DNA of 64,000 nt from Micrococcus flavus (GCF_014204815.1 NZ_JACHMC010000001.1:1116001-1180000), one strand, 5' to 3'. Shown: positions 1 through 9,028, numbered from the stretch's first letter. A program made the numbers and translations. The notes: generated by a model not told the origin, from the letters alone.

Positions 1-1409
1 GGCGGGACGCGTTCCTGGCAGCCTCCCGCCTCTACTTCGAGCGCCACGCGTGGGGCAACGCCGAGCTCGCCGACTTCCTGGCCGTGCTCGGCGAGGCCTC
101 GGGCCGGGACATGGGCTCCTGGGCGCAGGCCTGGCTGCACACCGCCGGCGTGCCCGTGCTGCGCGTGGACCTCGACGGCGACGTCCCCGCCCTCGTGCAG
201 AGCGGCGTCGACCCCACCACCGGCGAGACCGTGCTCCGCCCCCACGCCGTGCGGGTGGGCGTCTACACGCCCGGGGCGGACGGCACGCTCGAGCGCACCG
301 GGCAGGTGGCCGTGGACGTGGCCGACGGCGACGGCGGCGCCCGCACCCCCCTGCCGGGCCTCGAGGTGCCCGCCGACGGCCCCCGACTCGTGCTGCCCAA
401 CGACGACGACCTCACCTACGCGGCCCTCGACCTGGACGCCGCGTCCGTGGACGCCGTCCTGGCCCACCCGATCGCCGACCCCCTCGCCGAGGCCACCGTG
501 TGGGCCGCCCTGTGGTCCATGGTCCGCGACGGCCGCCTGCCCGTGATCCGCTTCCTCGAGGCCGTCACCGGGCTCTCCGCCGGGATCGAGACCGTCGGCG
601 TGCACACGCAGGTCCTCGCCCAGGCGGGCGCCGCCGTCGGGCTCTACGCCCGGGCCCAGGACCGCGCGGCCCTGCGCACCCGCCTCGGCGCCGCCCTCGA
701 GGAGCAGGTCCGCACCCTGCCCCCCGGCTCCGACCGCCAGCGCACCGCCGCCCGCACCTGGGCCGTCCTCGCCCGACAGGACGCCGCCCAGGCCCTGCGC
801 GTGGAGGAGGTCCTCCTCGGCGGCGAGGCCACCGCCCCCGGCCTCGCCGCCGACGCCGAGCTGCGGTGGCTCGTCCTCCAGGCCCTCGCCGCCGCCGGGC
901 ACGCCGACGCCGACCGCCTGGACCAGGCCCTCGCCGCCGAGCGCACCGCCCAGACCGTCACGTGGCACCGGCTGGCGCTCGCGGCCCGGCCGGAGGCGGA
1001 TGTGAAGGTGCACGCGTGGGACGAGGTCATGGCCGGACGGACCGTGGAGGGACGGGTGCTGTCCAACGACCTGCTCTCCGCCACCGCCGCCGGCTTCGCC
1101 ACGGGGCCCGCGGCCCTGACCGCCGGCTTCGAGCGGCGCTTCTGGCCCGAGCTGGAGCCGGTGTGGGCCTCCCGGTCCAACGGCCTGGCCTCGCGCACGA
1201 TCAGCGGTCTGTTCCCCGGCCGGCAGGACGCCCTCGACGGCGACGCCGCCGCCCAGGAGGCCCACCCCGTGCTCGCCCGGGCACAGGCCTGGTTGGACGG
1301 CCACCCCGCGGCGCCGCGCGCGCTGCGCCGGCTCGTGGTGGAGGAGACGGACCAGCTGCGCCGCTCCCTGCGCGTGCAGGCGGCCCAGCCCGCAGCCTCC
1401 TCCTCCTGA
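1..1409 (+). CDS. pepN: Aminopeptidase N, C-terminal part (gene cut by window start)
   Basis: This is the last 468 codons of an M1-family zinc aminopeptidase, read from base 3 with no start inside the window. The visible part is the helical ERAP1-like C-terminal domain, with repeated Ala/Leu/Arg-rich helices and conserved stretches such as WGNAELADFL and MGSWAQAWLHTAGVP. The HExxH zinc site that performs catalysis lies upstream of the window. In this family the enzyme removes N-terminal residues from cytosolic peptides during protein turnover. The gene ends at TGA, and a hairpin at 1415-1465 separates it from the convergent lipoate ligase gene. The domain assignment comes from recognising the sequence; the exact subfamily cannot be checked from the C-terminus alone. 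Confidence 0.87.
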   Translation, partial: RDAFLAASRLYFERHAWGNAELADFLAVLGEASGRDMGSWAQAWLHTAGVPVLRVDLDGDVPALVQSGVDPTTGETVLRPHAVRVGVYTPGADGTLERTGQVAVDVADGDGGARTPLPGLEVPADGPRLVLPNDDDLTYAALDLDAASVDAVLAHPIADPLAEATVWAALWSMVRDGRLPVIRFLEAVTGLSAGIETVGVHTQVLAQAGAAVGLYARAQDRAALRTRLGAALEEQVRTLPPGSDRQRTAARTWAVLARQDAAQALRVEEVLLGGEATAPGLAADAELRWLVLQALAAAGHADADRLDQALAAERTAQTVTWHRLALAARPEADVKVHAWDEVMAGRTVEGRVLSNDLLSATAAGFATGPAALTAGFERRFWPELEPVWASRSNGLASRTISGLFPGRQDALDGDAAAQEAHPVLARAQAWLDGHPAAPRALRRLVVEETDQLRRSLRVQAAQPAASSS

Positions 1410-1414
1410 CCTTC

Positions 1415-1465
1415 GGGGGCGCTTCCTGGTGCCGTCAGGGCCTCACGGCGCCAGAAACCGCCCCC
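1415..1465. terminator. Imperfect hairpin between convergent pepN and lplA
   Basis: The left arm (GGGGGCG then CTTCCTGGTGCCGT) pairs imperfectly with the right arm (ACGGCGCCAG through CCGCCCCC) around a short loop. It sits between two genes that face each other, so it could end transcripts from both sides. There is no T-run, as is usual in such GC-rich actinobacteria. Confidence 0.5.
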
Positions 1466-1507
1466 ACAGCGCCGTCGGCGGCTCCCCCGGTGAAGGCCCC
1501 GCCCGGC

Positions 1508-2566
1508 TCACGGCACCCGCCGCAGCCACTCCTGGGTGCCGAACTTGGTGCGCGCCAGCTCCCGGGCCTCCTCGAGGGTGGCCTCGTCCAGCTCCACGCG
1601 GCGCGCGCCGTAGCGCTCCTCGAAGACCGCCGTCATGGTGTCCCAGATCTCGGGGCGGGTCAGGCCGGTCTGGCGGCGCAGCGGGTCCACGCGCTTCTTC
1701 GCGGAGGCCACGCCCTTGCCCTTGAGCTTCTCCCTGCCGATCCGCAGGACCTCGAGCATCCTGTCCGCGTCGATGTCGTAGCTCATGGTCACGTGGTGCA
1801 ACAGTCCGTGCGCACCCACGCGCTTCTGCGCGGCACCGCCGATCTTCCCCTCGGGCGTGGCGATGTCGTTGAGCGGCTGGTAGAACGCCTGCACACCCAT
1901 CCGGGAGAGCGCGTCCATCACCCATTCGTCGAGGAACGGGTAGGTCTCGGCGGTCTCGAGGCCGTCCACGAGGGACGCGGGCGCGTGCAGGGAGTACGTG
2001 ACGCAGTTGTCCGCCTCCATGAACATGGCCCCGCCGCCGGAGATCCGGCGCACCACGGTGATCCCGTGCCGCCGCACGCCCTCCGAGTCCACCTCGTTCG
2101 CGAGGGACTGGAACGCCCCGATGACCACGGCGGGCTCCGTCCACTGCCACAGCCGCATCGTGGGGTTCCGTCGGCCCTCGGCCACCTGCCGGGTCAGCAC
2201 CTCGTCGAGGGCCACGGTCAACGTGATGGGCAGCGGCTGCGGCGGGAGGATCTCCCACGCGTGGTCCTCCCACGTCGTCGCCTTCCCCAGCGCGCGGCGC
2301 ACGGCGGAGGCGATCGCGGACGCGTCCACGCCGAACAGCTCGGCCTCGGGCCGCAGGCCCTGCGCGACGGCGTCGCGGATCGCCCGGTGCTCGGCGTCGG
2401 CGGACAGTCCCGTCACCGCCGCGTTGAGGTCCTCGAGGGCCTCGTCCGGCTCGAGGAAGAAGTCGCCGTTGATGCTGGCGGAGGCGATCCGGCCGTCATC
2501 GACGGTCAGGTCCGCGGCCACCAGCTTGCCGCCGACCACCTTGTACTCGCCGTGGTGTGTGCTCAT
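1508..2566 (-). CDS. lplA: Lipoate-protein ligase A family protein
   Basis: This 352-residue enzyme probably activates lipoate with ATP and attaches it to lysines of E2 subunits and GcvH. The N-terminal ~90 residues (starting STHHGEYKVVGGKLVAADL) resemble the LplA accessory domain, which in E. coli lies at the C-terminus. The catalytic BPL/LPL domain follows, with the RRISGGGAMF motif that lines the lipoyl-AMP pocket and a later GGAAQKR segment. The start is set at ATG 2566 because a -10 box (TAGGGT on the minus strand, 2574-2579) ends 7 bases before it, predicting a leaderless mRNA; the more upstream ATG at 2575 would lie inside that promoter. The gene stands alone, downstream of rpmE2 and its hairpin. 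Family call is firm; substrate (free lipoate or octanoate) is inferred. Confidence 0.88.
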   Translation of the reverse strand: MSTHHGEYKVVGGKLVAADLTVDDGRIASASINGDFFLEPDEALEDLNAAVTGLSADAEHRAIRDAVAQGLRPEAELFGVDASAIASAVRRALGKATTWEDHAWEILPPQPLPITLTVALDEVLTRQVAEGRRNPTMRLWQWTEPAVVIGAFQSLANEVDSEGVRRHGITVVRRISGGGAMFMEADNCVTYSLHAPASLVDGLETAETYPFLDEWVMDALSRMGVQAFYQPLNDIATPEGKIGGAAQKRVGAHGLLHHVTMSYDIDADRMLEVLRIGREKLKGKGVASAKKRVDPLRRQTGLTRPEIWDTMTAVFEERYGARRVELDEATLEEARELARTKFGTQEWLRRVP

Positions 2567-2573
2567 GCCGTCC

Positions 2574-2579
2574 ACCCTA
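2574..2579 (-). promoter_or_regulatory. -10 box for leaderless lplA mRNA
   Basis: TAGGGT read on the minus strand, separated by 7 bases from ATG 2566. The spacing puts the predicted +1 on the start codon. Confidence 0.6.
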
Positions 2580-2591
2580 GACGCGGACGCG

Positions 2592-2635
2592 ACGAGGGGC
2601 CCGGCCCCGGTGCTCCCGGGTGCCGGACCCCTCGT
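2592..2635 (-). terminator. rpmE2 terminator hairpin
   Basis: ACGAGGGGCCCGGC pairs with GCCGGACCCCTCGT with one mismatch, around a 16-base loop. It lies just downstream of rpmE2 and upstream of the lplA promoter. Confidence 0.7.
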
Positions 2636-2668
2636 GTGGATCGGACGAGCGGCTCAGGCCGCCTCAGA

Positions 2669-2926
2669 TCACTTCTTGCCGCCGAAGCCCTTGAAGCGGG
2701 CGTTGAAGCGCTCGACGCGGCCGGCGGTGTCCATGATGCGCTGCTTGCCCGTGTAGAACGGGTGCGACGCGGCCGAGATCTCGACGTCGATGATCGGGTA
2801 CTCGTTGCCGTCCTCCCACTGCGCGGTCTTGTCCGAGTTCGCGGTGGTGCGGGTGAGGATCTTCTCACCGGAGGCGAGGTCGTTGAAGATGACGTAGCGG
2901 TAGTCCGGGTGGATCTCGGTCTTCAT
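2669..2926 (-). CDS. rpmE2: 50S ribosomal protein L31 type B
   Basis: This 85-residue protein of the large ribosomal subunit starts [20 protein letters not shown] and ends in a basic [12 protein letters not shown] tail. It contains no cysteine, so it is the zinc-independent (C-minus, type B) paralogue; in many actinobacteria that form replaces the zinc-binding L31 under zinc limitation, often under Zur control. No clear Zur box was identified upstream. The start is ATG 2926, which gives the usual family length; a longer reading to 3016 would add an unrelated Arg/Trp-rich extension. A hairpin at 2592-2635 follows the gene. It appears monocistronic, with TrmH upstream on the same strand about 110 bases away. 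Confidence 0.96.
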   Translation of the reverse strand: MKTEIHPDYRYVIFNDLASGEKILTRTTANSDKTAQWEDGNEYPIIDVEISAASHPFYTGKQRIMDTAGRVERFNARFKGFGGKK

Positions 2927-3038
2927 GGTGTGTCCTTCGTTCCAGCCGCCTGATTGGGACCAGGGGCGCGAGAGGTGGTCTGGGAGGCGCCGCCGTCGGG
3001 CGGGCCAGCGGCCCACTCTACCGCATGGGCCCTGCCCG

Positions 3039-3923
3039 TCACCGATCGGCGCGGCGGGCCCGCAGCTCCCACAGGGCCACGGCCGCGGCGGCCGCCACGT
3101 TGAGCGAGTCCACGCCCTCCGGCATGGGGATCACCACGTGGGCGTCGACGGCGGCCAGCGTCTCCGGACGCACGCCCGGACCCTCCTGGCCCAGCACGAG
3201 AGCGAGCCGGTCCGCGGTGCGGATCGGCTCGAGCCCGGGGGCGTCCAGCCCGAGGGCGCGGTCCGTGACCTCGAGGGCGGCGGTGGCGAACCCGGCCGCC
3301 CGCAGGGACCGGAGCACGTCCTCGAGCGGCCCGTCGGTGCGCGCCCAGGACAGGCGGAACACGGTGCCCATCGACACGCGGATCGCCCGCCGGTACAGCG
3401 GGTCCGCGGCGCGCGGGGTCAGCAGCAGGGCGTCCCAGCCGAGCGCGACGGCGGAGCGCACCACCGCGCCGAGGTTGGTGTGGTCCACGAGGTCCTCGGC
3501 GATCAGCACGCGCCGTGCCCCCGCGAGGACGTCCGTCACGGACCGCGGGGCGGGGCGGTCCATCGCGGCGAGGGCGCCGCGGTGCAGGTGGAACCCGGTC
3601 AGGGCCGTGAGGACCTGGTCCGGACCGGTGAACACCGGCACGCCCGGGTGGGCGGCGATCACGTCCGCGAACGTCTCCCGGTAGCGGTCCCCCAGCAGGA
3701 ACGAGCGCGGGGTGTGCCCGGCGTCGAGGGCGCGGCGCACCACGGGCGAGGACTCGGCCAGGAACACCCCGTGGGCGGCGTCCGCGTCCCGGCGCAGGGC
3801 CGCATCGGTGAGCGTGGTGTAGGGCGCCAGGCGGGGGTCGGCGAGGTCCGCCGTCGTGCGCAGCCGCACCTCCCCGGGGAACGGGGCGGGATCCTCGGCC
3901 GCGCCTGACCCGATCCCGCTCAC
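3039..3923 (-). CDS. TrmH/SpoU family RNA 2'-O-methyltransferase
   Basis: This 294-residue protein is a SPOUT-fold, SAM-dependent methyltransferase that modifies the ribose 2'-OH of rRNA or tRNA. The N-terminal third (about 1-105) resembles the SpoU substrate-binding domain. The catalytic domain shows motif 1 in [19 protein letters not shown] (Asn and Arg conserved), motif 2 in [11 protein letters not shown] and motif 3 in [20 protein letters not shown], which forms the trefoil knot. The start is GTG 3923, overlapping the stop of the upstream permease gene as GTGA, so the two are probably translationally coupled. Which nucleotide is methylated cannot be read from the sequence. It is the last gene of a three-gene operon (ABC ATPase, permease, methyltransferase). 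Confidence 0.9.
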   Translation of the reverse strand: MSGIGSGAAEDPAPFPGEVRLRTTADLADPRLAPYTTLTDAALRRDADAAHGVFLAESSPVVRRALDAGHTPRSFLLGDRYRETFADVIAAHPGVPVFTGPDQVLTALTGFHLHRGALAAMDRPAPRSVTDVLAGARRVLIAEDLVDHTNLGAVVRSAVALGWDALLLTPRAADPLYRRAIRVSMGTVFRLSWARTDGPLEDVLRSLRAAGFATAALEVTDRALGLDAPGLEPIRTADRLALVLGQEGPGVRPETLAAVDAHVVIPMPEGVDSLNVAAAAAVALWELRARRADR

Positions 3924-4762
3924 GCGCCGACCTGCCGGGCGATCATCACCGCCAGTCCGGCCAGACCGACGACGACGATGGTCACGCGCAGCGCCACCGG
4001 CGAGATCCGCCGGCCGATCCGCGCGCCCACCGAGCCGCCCACCAGGGAGGACACGGCGATCAGCGCCACCGCGCGCCAGTCGATCCGGTCGAACGCGAAG
4101 AGCAGGTAGAAGGCGGCCGCGGTGAGGTTCACCACGAGGGACAGCCACGTCTTCACGGCGTTCGCGTGCACGAGCGTGCCGCCCACGAGCATGACGCCGA
4201 AGATCGCCATGAGCATGACGCCCTGGGCGGCCACGAAGTACCCGCCGTAGATGCCGGTGAGGAACACGAGGATCCACAGCCCCGGCGACGCCGGCCCCAC
4301 GGGCACGGGCGAGTCGGCGCCGGGGACCTCACCGCCGTCGGCCGAGCGACGCCGCACCCACGCCTGGATGCGCGGCTGCAGCACCACGATGGTCAGGGCC
4401 AGCACCAGCAGCACGGGCGCCGCGTAGCCGAACACTTCAGGCGGCAGGAAGGTCAGCAGGGTCGCGCCGATCACCGCACCCAGGAAGGACGCCAGCGTCA
4501 GCCGCGGCAGCAGCGCGCGGGACTCGCCGAGCTCCCGGCGGTAGCCGTACGTGCCGGAAGACCCGGAGGCCACCAGGCCCATCGCGTTGGACACCTGCGC
4601 GGTGACCGGCGGGAAGCCCACGGCCACGAGCGTCGGGAACGTCACCAGGGTGCCCGAGCCGATGATCGAGTTGATCGTCCCCGCCCAGAACCCGGCGGCC
4701 AGCACCAGCAGGACCTGCCACAGGTCCATGCCGAGGACCTGAACCGTCAGCAGCTCGTTCAC
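3920..4762 (-). CDS. TauE/SafE (TSUP) family membrane permease
   Basis: This 280-residue integral membrane protein has about eight hydrophobic helices in two similar halves, typical of the TSUP family that moves sulfite, sulfoacetate or related organic anions. The first half has the family signature region AAGFWAGTINSIIGSGTLVTFPTL, followed by PPVTAQVSNAMGLVASG; the second half repeats the pattern as FLTGIYGGYFVAAQGVMLMAIF. A charged cytoplasmic loop (RRRSADGGEVPGAD) separates the halves. The start is GTG 4762 and overlaps the preceding ABC gene by 4 bases; its own stop overlaps the TrmH start. The transported substrate is not evident: TSUP members are often annotated as sulfite exporters on homology alone. 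Confidence 0.88.
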   Translation of the reverse strand: MNELLTVQVLGMDLWQVLLVLAAGFWAGTINSIIGSGTLVTFPTLVAVGFPPVTAQVSNAMGLVASGSSGTYGYRRELGESRALLPRLTLASFLGAVIGATLLTFLPPEVFGYAAPVLLVLALTIVVLQPRIQAWVRRRSADGGEVPGADSPVPVGPASPGLWILVFLTGIYGGYFVAAQGVMLMAIFGVMLVGGTLVHANAVKTWLSLVVNLTAAAFYLLFAFDRIDWRAVALIAVSSLVGGSVGARIGRRISPVALRVTIVVVGLAGLAVMIARQVGA

Positions 4763-5607
4763 GCCGCGACGGCGGTGTAGCGCCCGTCGGCGCGGGTCAC
4801 CTTCAGCGCCGTCCCGAAGGCCTCGGAGAGCCGCTCGGAGGTGAGGGTCTCCTCGAGCGGGCCGGCGGCCACCGCGGCGCCCTCGCTCAGGAGCAGGGCG
4901 TGGGTGAAGCCCGGCGGCACCTCCTCCACGTGGTGCGTGACCAGCACGGTGGCGGGGGCGGCCTCGTCCTCGGCCAGGGCGGTCAGCTGCGCCACGAGGG
5001 CCTCGCGCCCGGCCAGGTCCAGCCCGGCGGCGGGCTCGTCCAGGAGCAGGAGCTCCGGGTCCGTCATGAGGGCCCGGGCGATCAGCACGCGCTTGCGCTC
5101 CCCCTCGGACAGCGTCCCGAACCGGCGGTGCGCCAGGCGGGCGAGGCCCCACTCGGAGACGAGGCCGAGCGCGCGGGCGCGGTCCTCCAGCTCGTACTCC
5201 TCGCGCCATCGGCCGGTCATGCCGTAGGAGGCGGTGATCACCGCGTCCTGCACGGTCTCCTCCTCGCGCACCTGGTTCGCCAGCAGCGCGGAGGACAGGC
5301 CGATGCGCGGGCGCAGCTCGAACACGTCGACGGCCCCGAGCACCTCGTCGAGGATGCCCACCTCACCCGAGGTCGGGAACATCCGCGACGCCGCGATCTG
5401 CAGGAGGGTGGACTTGCCGGCCCCGTTCGGGCCCATCACGATCCACCGCTCCCCCGCGCGCACGGTCCAGTCGACCCCGGCCAGGATGTCCTTCGCGCCG
5501 CGGCGCACGGTCACGCCGTGCAGCTGCAGGACCGCGTCCTCGTCGGGCGTGAAGGGCTCCTCGAACGCGGCGGGCGAGGGGCGGGCGGCATCGTGGGGCG
5601 CGGTCAT
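4759..5607 (-). CDS. ABC transporter ATP-binding protein
   Basis: This is a single 282-residue ATPase subunit. It carries Walker A GPNGAGKST (about residue 64), an ABC signature given as LSEGERKRVLIARAL, Walker B LLLLDEPAAGLD and the switch histidine in LVTHHVEEVP. The N-terminal 25 residues are a poorly conserved acidic extension. No dedicated membrane component is adjacent; the next gene is a TSUP permease, which does not need an ATPase, so the partner is unknown. The sequence resembles YlmA/ModF-like cytosolic ATPases. ATG 5607 is the start because a -10 box (TAGGCT, minus strand, 5615-5620) ends 7 bases upstream, predicting a leaderless mRNA for the whole operon. Confidence 0.88.
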   Translation of the reverse strand: MTAPHDAARPSPAAFEEPFTPDEDAVLQLHGVTVRRGAKDILAGVDWTVRAGERWIVMGPNGAGKSTLLQIAASRMFPTSGEVGILDEVLGAVDVFELRPRIGLSSALLANQVREEETVQDAVITASYGMTGRWREEYELEDRARALGLVSEWGLARLAHRRFGTLSEGERKRVLIARALMTDPELLLLDEPAAGLDLAGREALVAQLTALAEDEAAPATVLVTHHVEEVPPGFTHALLLSEGAAVAAGPLEETLTSERLSEAFGTALKVTRADGRYTAVAA

Positions 5608-5614
5608 GGCGGCC

Positions 5615-5620
5615 AGCCTA
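5615..5620 (-). promoter_or_regulatory. -10 box for ABC ATPase-permease-TrmH operon
   Basis: TAGGCT on the minus strand, 7 bases before ATG 5607. It predicts a leaderless three-gene transcript. Confidence 0.6.
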
Positions 5621-5679
5621 GTGCGGGGCCGTGGCGCGTGCACCCGCGCCATGTGCCCGCACCTGCTCCGCCCCGCCCC

Positions 5680-5685
5680 TACGAT
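5680..5685 (+). promoter_or_regulatory. -10 box for leaderless serB mRNA
   Basis: TACGAT followed by 6 bases and ATG 5692. It is divergent from the ABC operon promoter about 60 bases away. Confidence 0.55.
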
Positions 5686-5691
5686 CGGGGC

Positions 5692-6543
5692 ATGAGCCGG
5701 CTTCGCCACCTGATCCACCGCGCCCTCTCCCCCGCCGACGCCGCCGCGCCGCGGGCGGACCGTCCCGCCGGGGTCCCCGCCGGGGCCGAGGCCCTGCACG
5801 CCGAGGGCCCGGACGGCACCGTGCTCCAGGGCTGGCGCTGGCGGGGGTCGGAGGAGGCGCCCGCGCCGGCGGGCTGGGCCGCAGCCGTCCTGCCCGGTGA
5901 GCTCGCCGACGCCGAGCGGCCCCTCGTGGTCACGGACGTGGACTCGACGCTCATCCGTCAGGAGGTCATCGAGCTCCTGGCCGCCCACGCCGGACGGGAG
6001 GCGGAGGTCGCCGCCGTCACCGAGCGGGCCATGCGCGGCGAGCTCGACTTCGCCCAGTCCCTCCACGCGCGCGTCGAGACCCTGGCGGGCCTGCCGGCGT
6101 CGGTGGTGGACGACGTCGTCGCGCGGGTGGAGCCGACCGACGGGGCCGTGGAGCTCGTGGCGGCCGTGGCCGCCGCGGGCGGGCGCGTGTGCGCCGTCTC
6201 CGGCGGCTTCACGCAGGTGCTCGAGCCGCTGGCCGAGCGGTGGGGCCTGCACGCCTCGGCGGCCAACACGCTCGAGGTGATCGACGGGCGCCTCACCGGG
6301 CGCATCCTCGGCCACGTGGTGGACCGCGCCGCGAAGGCGCGGATGCTGCGGCACTGGGCAGAGGAGGCCGGGACGGCGGCGGAGCTGACCGTGGCCCTGG
6401 GCGACGGCGCCAACGACATCGACCTGCTGGCCGCGGCCGGCTGCGGCATCGCCGTGTGCGCCAAGCCGGCGCTGCGGGAGCACGCGGACGTCCAGCTGGA
6501 CGTCCCCTCCCTGACCCCCGTGCGCTGGCTGCTGGGGCTCTGA
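5692..6543 (+). CDS. serB: Phosphoserine phosphatase
   Basis: This 283-residue cytosolic HAD-superfamily enzyme performs the last step of serine synthesis, releasing phosphate from O-phosphoserine. The nucleophile motif DVDST is at residues 82-86 (Asp82 would carry the phosphoryl group and Asp84 act as acid/base). Motif II is in AVSGGF, the conserved lysine in DRAAKARML, and the Mg-binding motif in VALGDGANDIDLL. The first 75 residues form a variable N-terminal region; I do not see the intact ACT domain of mycobacterial SerB2. ATG 5692 directly follows a -10 box, so the mRNA is probably leaderless. The stop lies only 9 bases from that of the convergent SDR gene, leaving no room for a separate terminator. 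Confidence 0.93.
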   Translation: MSRLRHLIHRALSPADAAAPRADRPAGVPAGAEALHAEGPDGTVLQGWRWRGSEEAPAPAGWAAAVLPGELADAERPLVVTDVDSTLIRQEVIELLAAHAGREAEVAAVTERAMRGELDFAQSLHARVETLAGLPASVVDDVVARVEPTDGAVELVAAVAAAGGRVCAVSGGFTQVLEPLAERWGLHASAANTLEVIDGRLTGRILGHVVDRAAKARMLRHWAEEAGTAAELTVALGDGANDIDLLAAAGCGIAVCAKPALREHADVQLDVPSLTPVRWLLGL

Positions 6544-6552
6544 CCCGCGCGC

Positions 6553-7329
6553 TCAGCCCTGCTGCTGGCGGGCCAGGAAGTCCTGCGCGCCGCCGACCAG
6601 CTCGGTGTGACCGACCTCGAGGTCGGTGCGGCCGACGATCGAGGCCACCTCCGCCGCGAACTCCTCCACCGAGTAGAGCCTCCCGACGGCCTCGCGGCGG
6701 GCCTCGATGGCCCCCGGCTCGGCGCGGTTGAGCAGCGTGGCCGTGATGGTGCCCTCGATCATGTCGCCGGACACCACCGCGAAGCCCACGCCCTTCTCGG
6801 TGAACGCGGGGATGCGCTCGCGCAGAGCGTCCTCGCCGGCGCGCTTGGAGCGGGCCACGGGCTCATAGGCGTCCATGGTCTCCACCTCGTCGATGAAGTG
6901 CGCCTGATGGGACGTGACGAACACGATCTGGCCGCCCGCGGACATCCGCTCGAGCGCCGCGTCGGCCAGCGCGGCCTGGGCGTCCCGGTTGAGGGTCATG
7001 GCGTAGTCCTCGCCGAACTGCGACTCCATGCCGCCGGACGCGTTGAGCACGAGCACGTCCAGCGAGCCGAAGTGCTCCACCGCGGCGTCGAGCAGCGCGG
7101 CGCGGTCCTCCGCCCTCGTCACGTCCCCGCCCACGGCCACGGCACGGCCACCGGCGGCCTCGATGCCCTGGACCACCCTGTTCGCACGCGGAGCCTTCTG
7201 CCGGTAGTTCACGACGACGCCGGCACCCCGGGCGGCCAGCAGCGCGGCGGTCTCCGCGCCGATGCCGCGGGAGGAGCCCGTGACGACGACGCCCTTGCCG
7301 GCGAGGTCCTGGGTGGTGTTCTCGGTCAT
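6553..7329 (-). CDS. SDR-family oxidoreductase lacking the usual YxxxK motif
   Basis: This is a 258-residue Rossmann-fold protein of the classical SDR family. It has the NAD(P)-binding TGSSRGIG motif (residues 17-24) and the structural LNASGG segment at the position of the usual NAG. Ser140 fits the catalytic serine, but the Tyr-Lys pair is displaced: Tyr155 and Lys162 are separated by six residues instead of three (AYEPVARSK), and Val stands where the tyrosine would align. From memory the same displaced motif is present in Arthrobacter relatives, so it is probably ancestral and not damage. The gene lies 62 bases downstream of fabG on the same strand, a position held by enoyl reductase inhA in mycobacteria. 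Its substrate is unknown; an acyl-ACP or related reduction is only suggested by context. Confidence 0.83.
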   Translation of the reverse strand: MTENTTQDLAGKGVVVTGSSRGIGAETAALLAARGAGVVVNYRQKAPRANRVVQGIEAAGGRAVAVGGDVTRAEDRAALLDAAVEHFGSLDVLVLNASGGMESQFGEDYAMTLNRDAQAALADAALERMSAGGQIVFVTSHQAHFIDEVETMDAYEPVARSKRAGEDALRERIPAFTEKGVGFAVVSGDMIEGTITATLLNRAEPGAIEARREAVGRLYSVEEFAAEVASIVGRTDLEVGHTELVGGAQDFLARQQQG

Positions 7330-7391
7330 GGGTGCCTCCTGGGCGGGGTCTGGGGGTGAACGGGGCGCGGAGCCGGGGGCGGGCGTCGGGC

Positions 7392-8150
<759 letters not shown>

Positions 8151-8151
8151 C

Positions 8152-8157
8152 TAGACT
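8152..8157 (+). promoter_or_regulatory. Probable -10 box of DUF3099-SURF1 operon
   Basis: TAGACT on the plus strand. Transcription from about 8164 would give a leader of about 119 bases before ATG 8283. The motif core CTAG is self-complementary and lies between divergent fabG and DUF3099, so it could also serve the minus strand. Confidence 0.4.
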
Positions 8158-8282
8158 GGAGGGTCAACGGGCGACAGCGGTGATCCTCCCGGATCCCGCC
8201 CGTGCGCCCGCGGATGCAGCACCACTCTACGCACGGCTCGACGCCGCGGAGAGAACCTGACACCCCGGTGAGGAGCATTCCC

Positions 8283-8717
8283 ATGACCACCGCCGACCCC
8301 GGGACACCCGCAGGCCGCGGCGCACGGCGCACGCCGGACGTCCAGGGCGTGACCACCGCCGCCGCCCCACGCAGTGCGGACCGCGACGCCCGCATGCGCG
8401 TGTACGTGGTGCAGATGGCCGTGCGCACGGCATGCTTCGTCGCCGCCCTGTTCACGCACGGCTGGTGGCAGCTGCTGTTCATCGCCGGCGCCGTGATCCT
8501 CCCCTACGTGGCCGTGGTGCGCGTGAACAACGCGGGGCCCCGCACCGGCGGGCAGATCCGCGCCACCGCGCCGGCCCGGCCCGCGCTGGCGGCCGAGCCC
8601 TCCCGGCCCGCCCCCACGCCCGCCGAGCCCGTGGTGCTCGTGGGCGAGGTGGTCGACGAGGACGACCCCGCCGCGCGTCGTGCCCTGCCCGCAGGCCGCG
8701 CCAGGGACGCCGCGTGA
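8283..8717 (+). CDS. DUF3099 family membrane protein
   Basis: This 144-residue protein of unknown function belongs to the actinobacterial DUF3099 family, recognised by the N-terminal DVQGVTTA segment, the conserved RDARMRVYVVQMAVRTACF stretch and a following pair of hydrophobic helices ending in VILPYVAVVRVNNA. The two helices (about 48-65 and 69-87) make it a small membrane protein with a Pro/Ala-rich C-terminal tail. ATG 8283 is preceded by a GAGGAG ribosome site 8 bases upstream; a longer reading to 8202 adds a non-conserved region. Its stop overlaps the GTG of the next gene (GTGA), and that gene overlaps the SURF1 gene, so the three form one coupled operon. A link to cytochrome oxidase assembly is inferred only from SURF1. 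Confidence 0.85.
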   Translation: MTTADPGTPAGRGARRTPDVQGVTTAAAPRSADRDARMRVYVVQMAVRTACFVAALFTHGWWQLLFIAGAVILPYVAVVRVNNAGPRTGGQIRATAPARPALAAEPSRPAPTPAEPVVLVGEVVDEDDPAARRALPAGRARDAA

Positions 8718-9028
8718 CCGGCCCGGACCTGCTGGGCGCCCTGGCCGCCGGCCACGATCCGGGGGCCCCGTCCGCGTCGGCGTCCCGGCCCTCGGAGGAG
8801 GCACGCGCCGCGGACGGCTCCCCCGTGTGCTCGCGCCGCGGCTGCCCCGCCCCCGCGGTGTGGGCCCTGCACTGGAACAACCCGCGCGTCCACACCCCGG
8901 ACCGGCGCAAGACGTGGACCGCGTGCGAGGCCCACCGCGCGCACCTGGAGGACTTCCTCGCCTCGCGGGGATTCCTGCAGGACGTCACCGCCCTGACCGA
9001 CCCGACCCCCCGGGAGGAGACCGCATGA
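8714..9028 (+). CDS. Small Cys/His protein, putative metal binder
   Basis: This 104-residue protein is not one whose function I can name. After a 35-residue variable start it has a compact conserved core: CSRRGCPAPAVWALHWNN, then a basic HTPDRRKTW segment, then ACEAHRAHLEDFLASRGF. Three cysteines plus the histidine of CEAH give a CxxxxC...CxxH arrangement that could hold a zinc ion. Similar short proteins occur widely in actinobacteria. It starts with GTG 8714 overlapping the DUF3099 stop and ends overlapping the SURF1 start by ATGA, so its product is made together with both. A role in oxidase assembly is possible, but only context supports that. Confidence 0.8.
   Translation: MTGPDLLGALAAGHDPGAPSASASRPSEEARAADGSPVCSRRGCPAPAVWALHWNNPRVHTPDRRKTWTACEAHRAHLEDFLASRGFLQDVTALTDPTPREETA

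Noticed and set aside
50-2953. A 967-residue open frame spanning pepN, lplA and rpmE2
   Set aside because: It crosses three real genes in other frames and is Arg/Pro/Gly-rich without domains.
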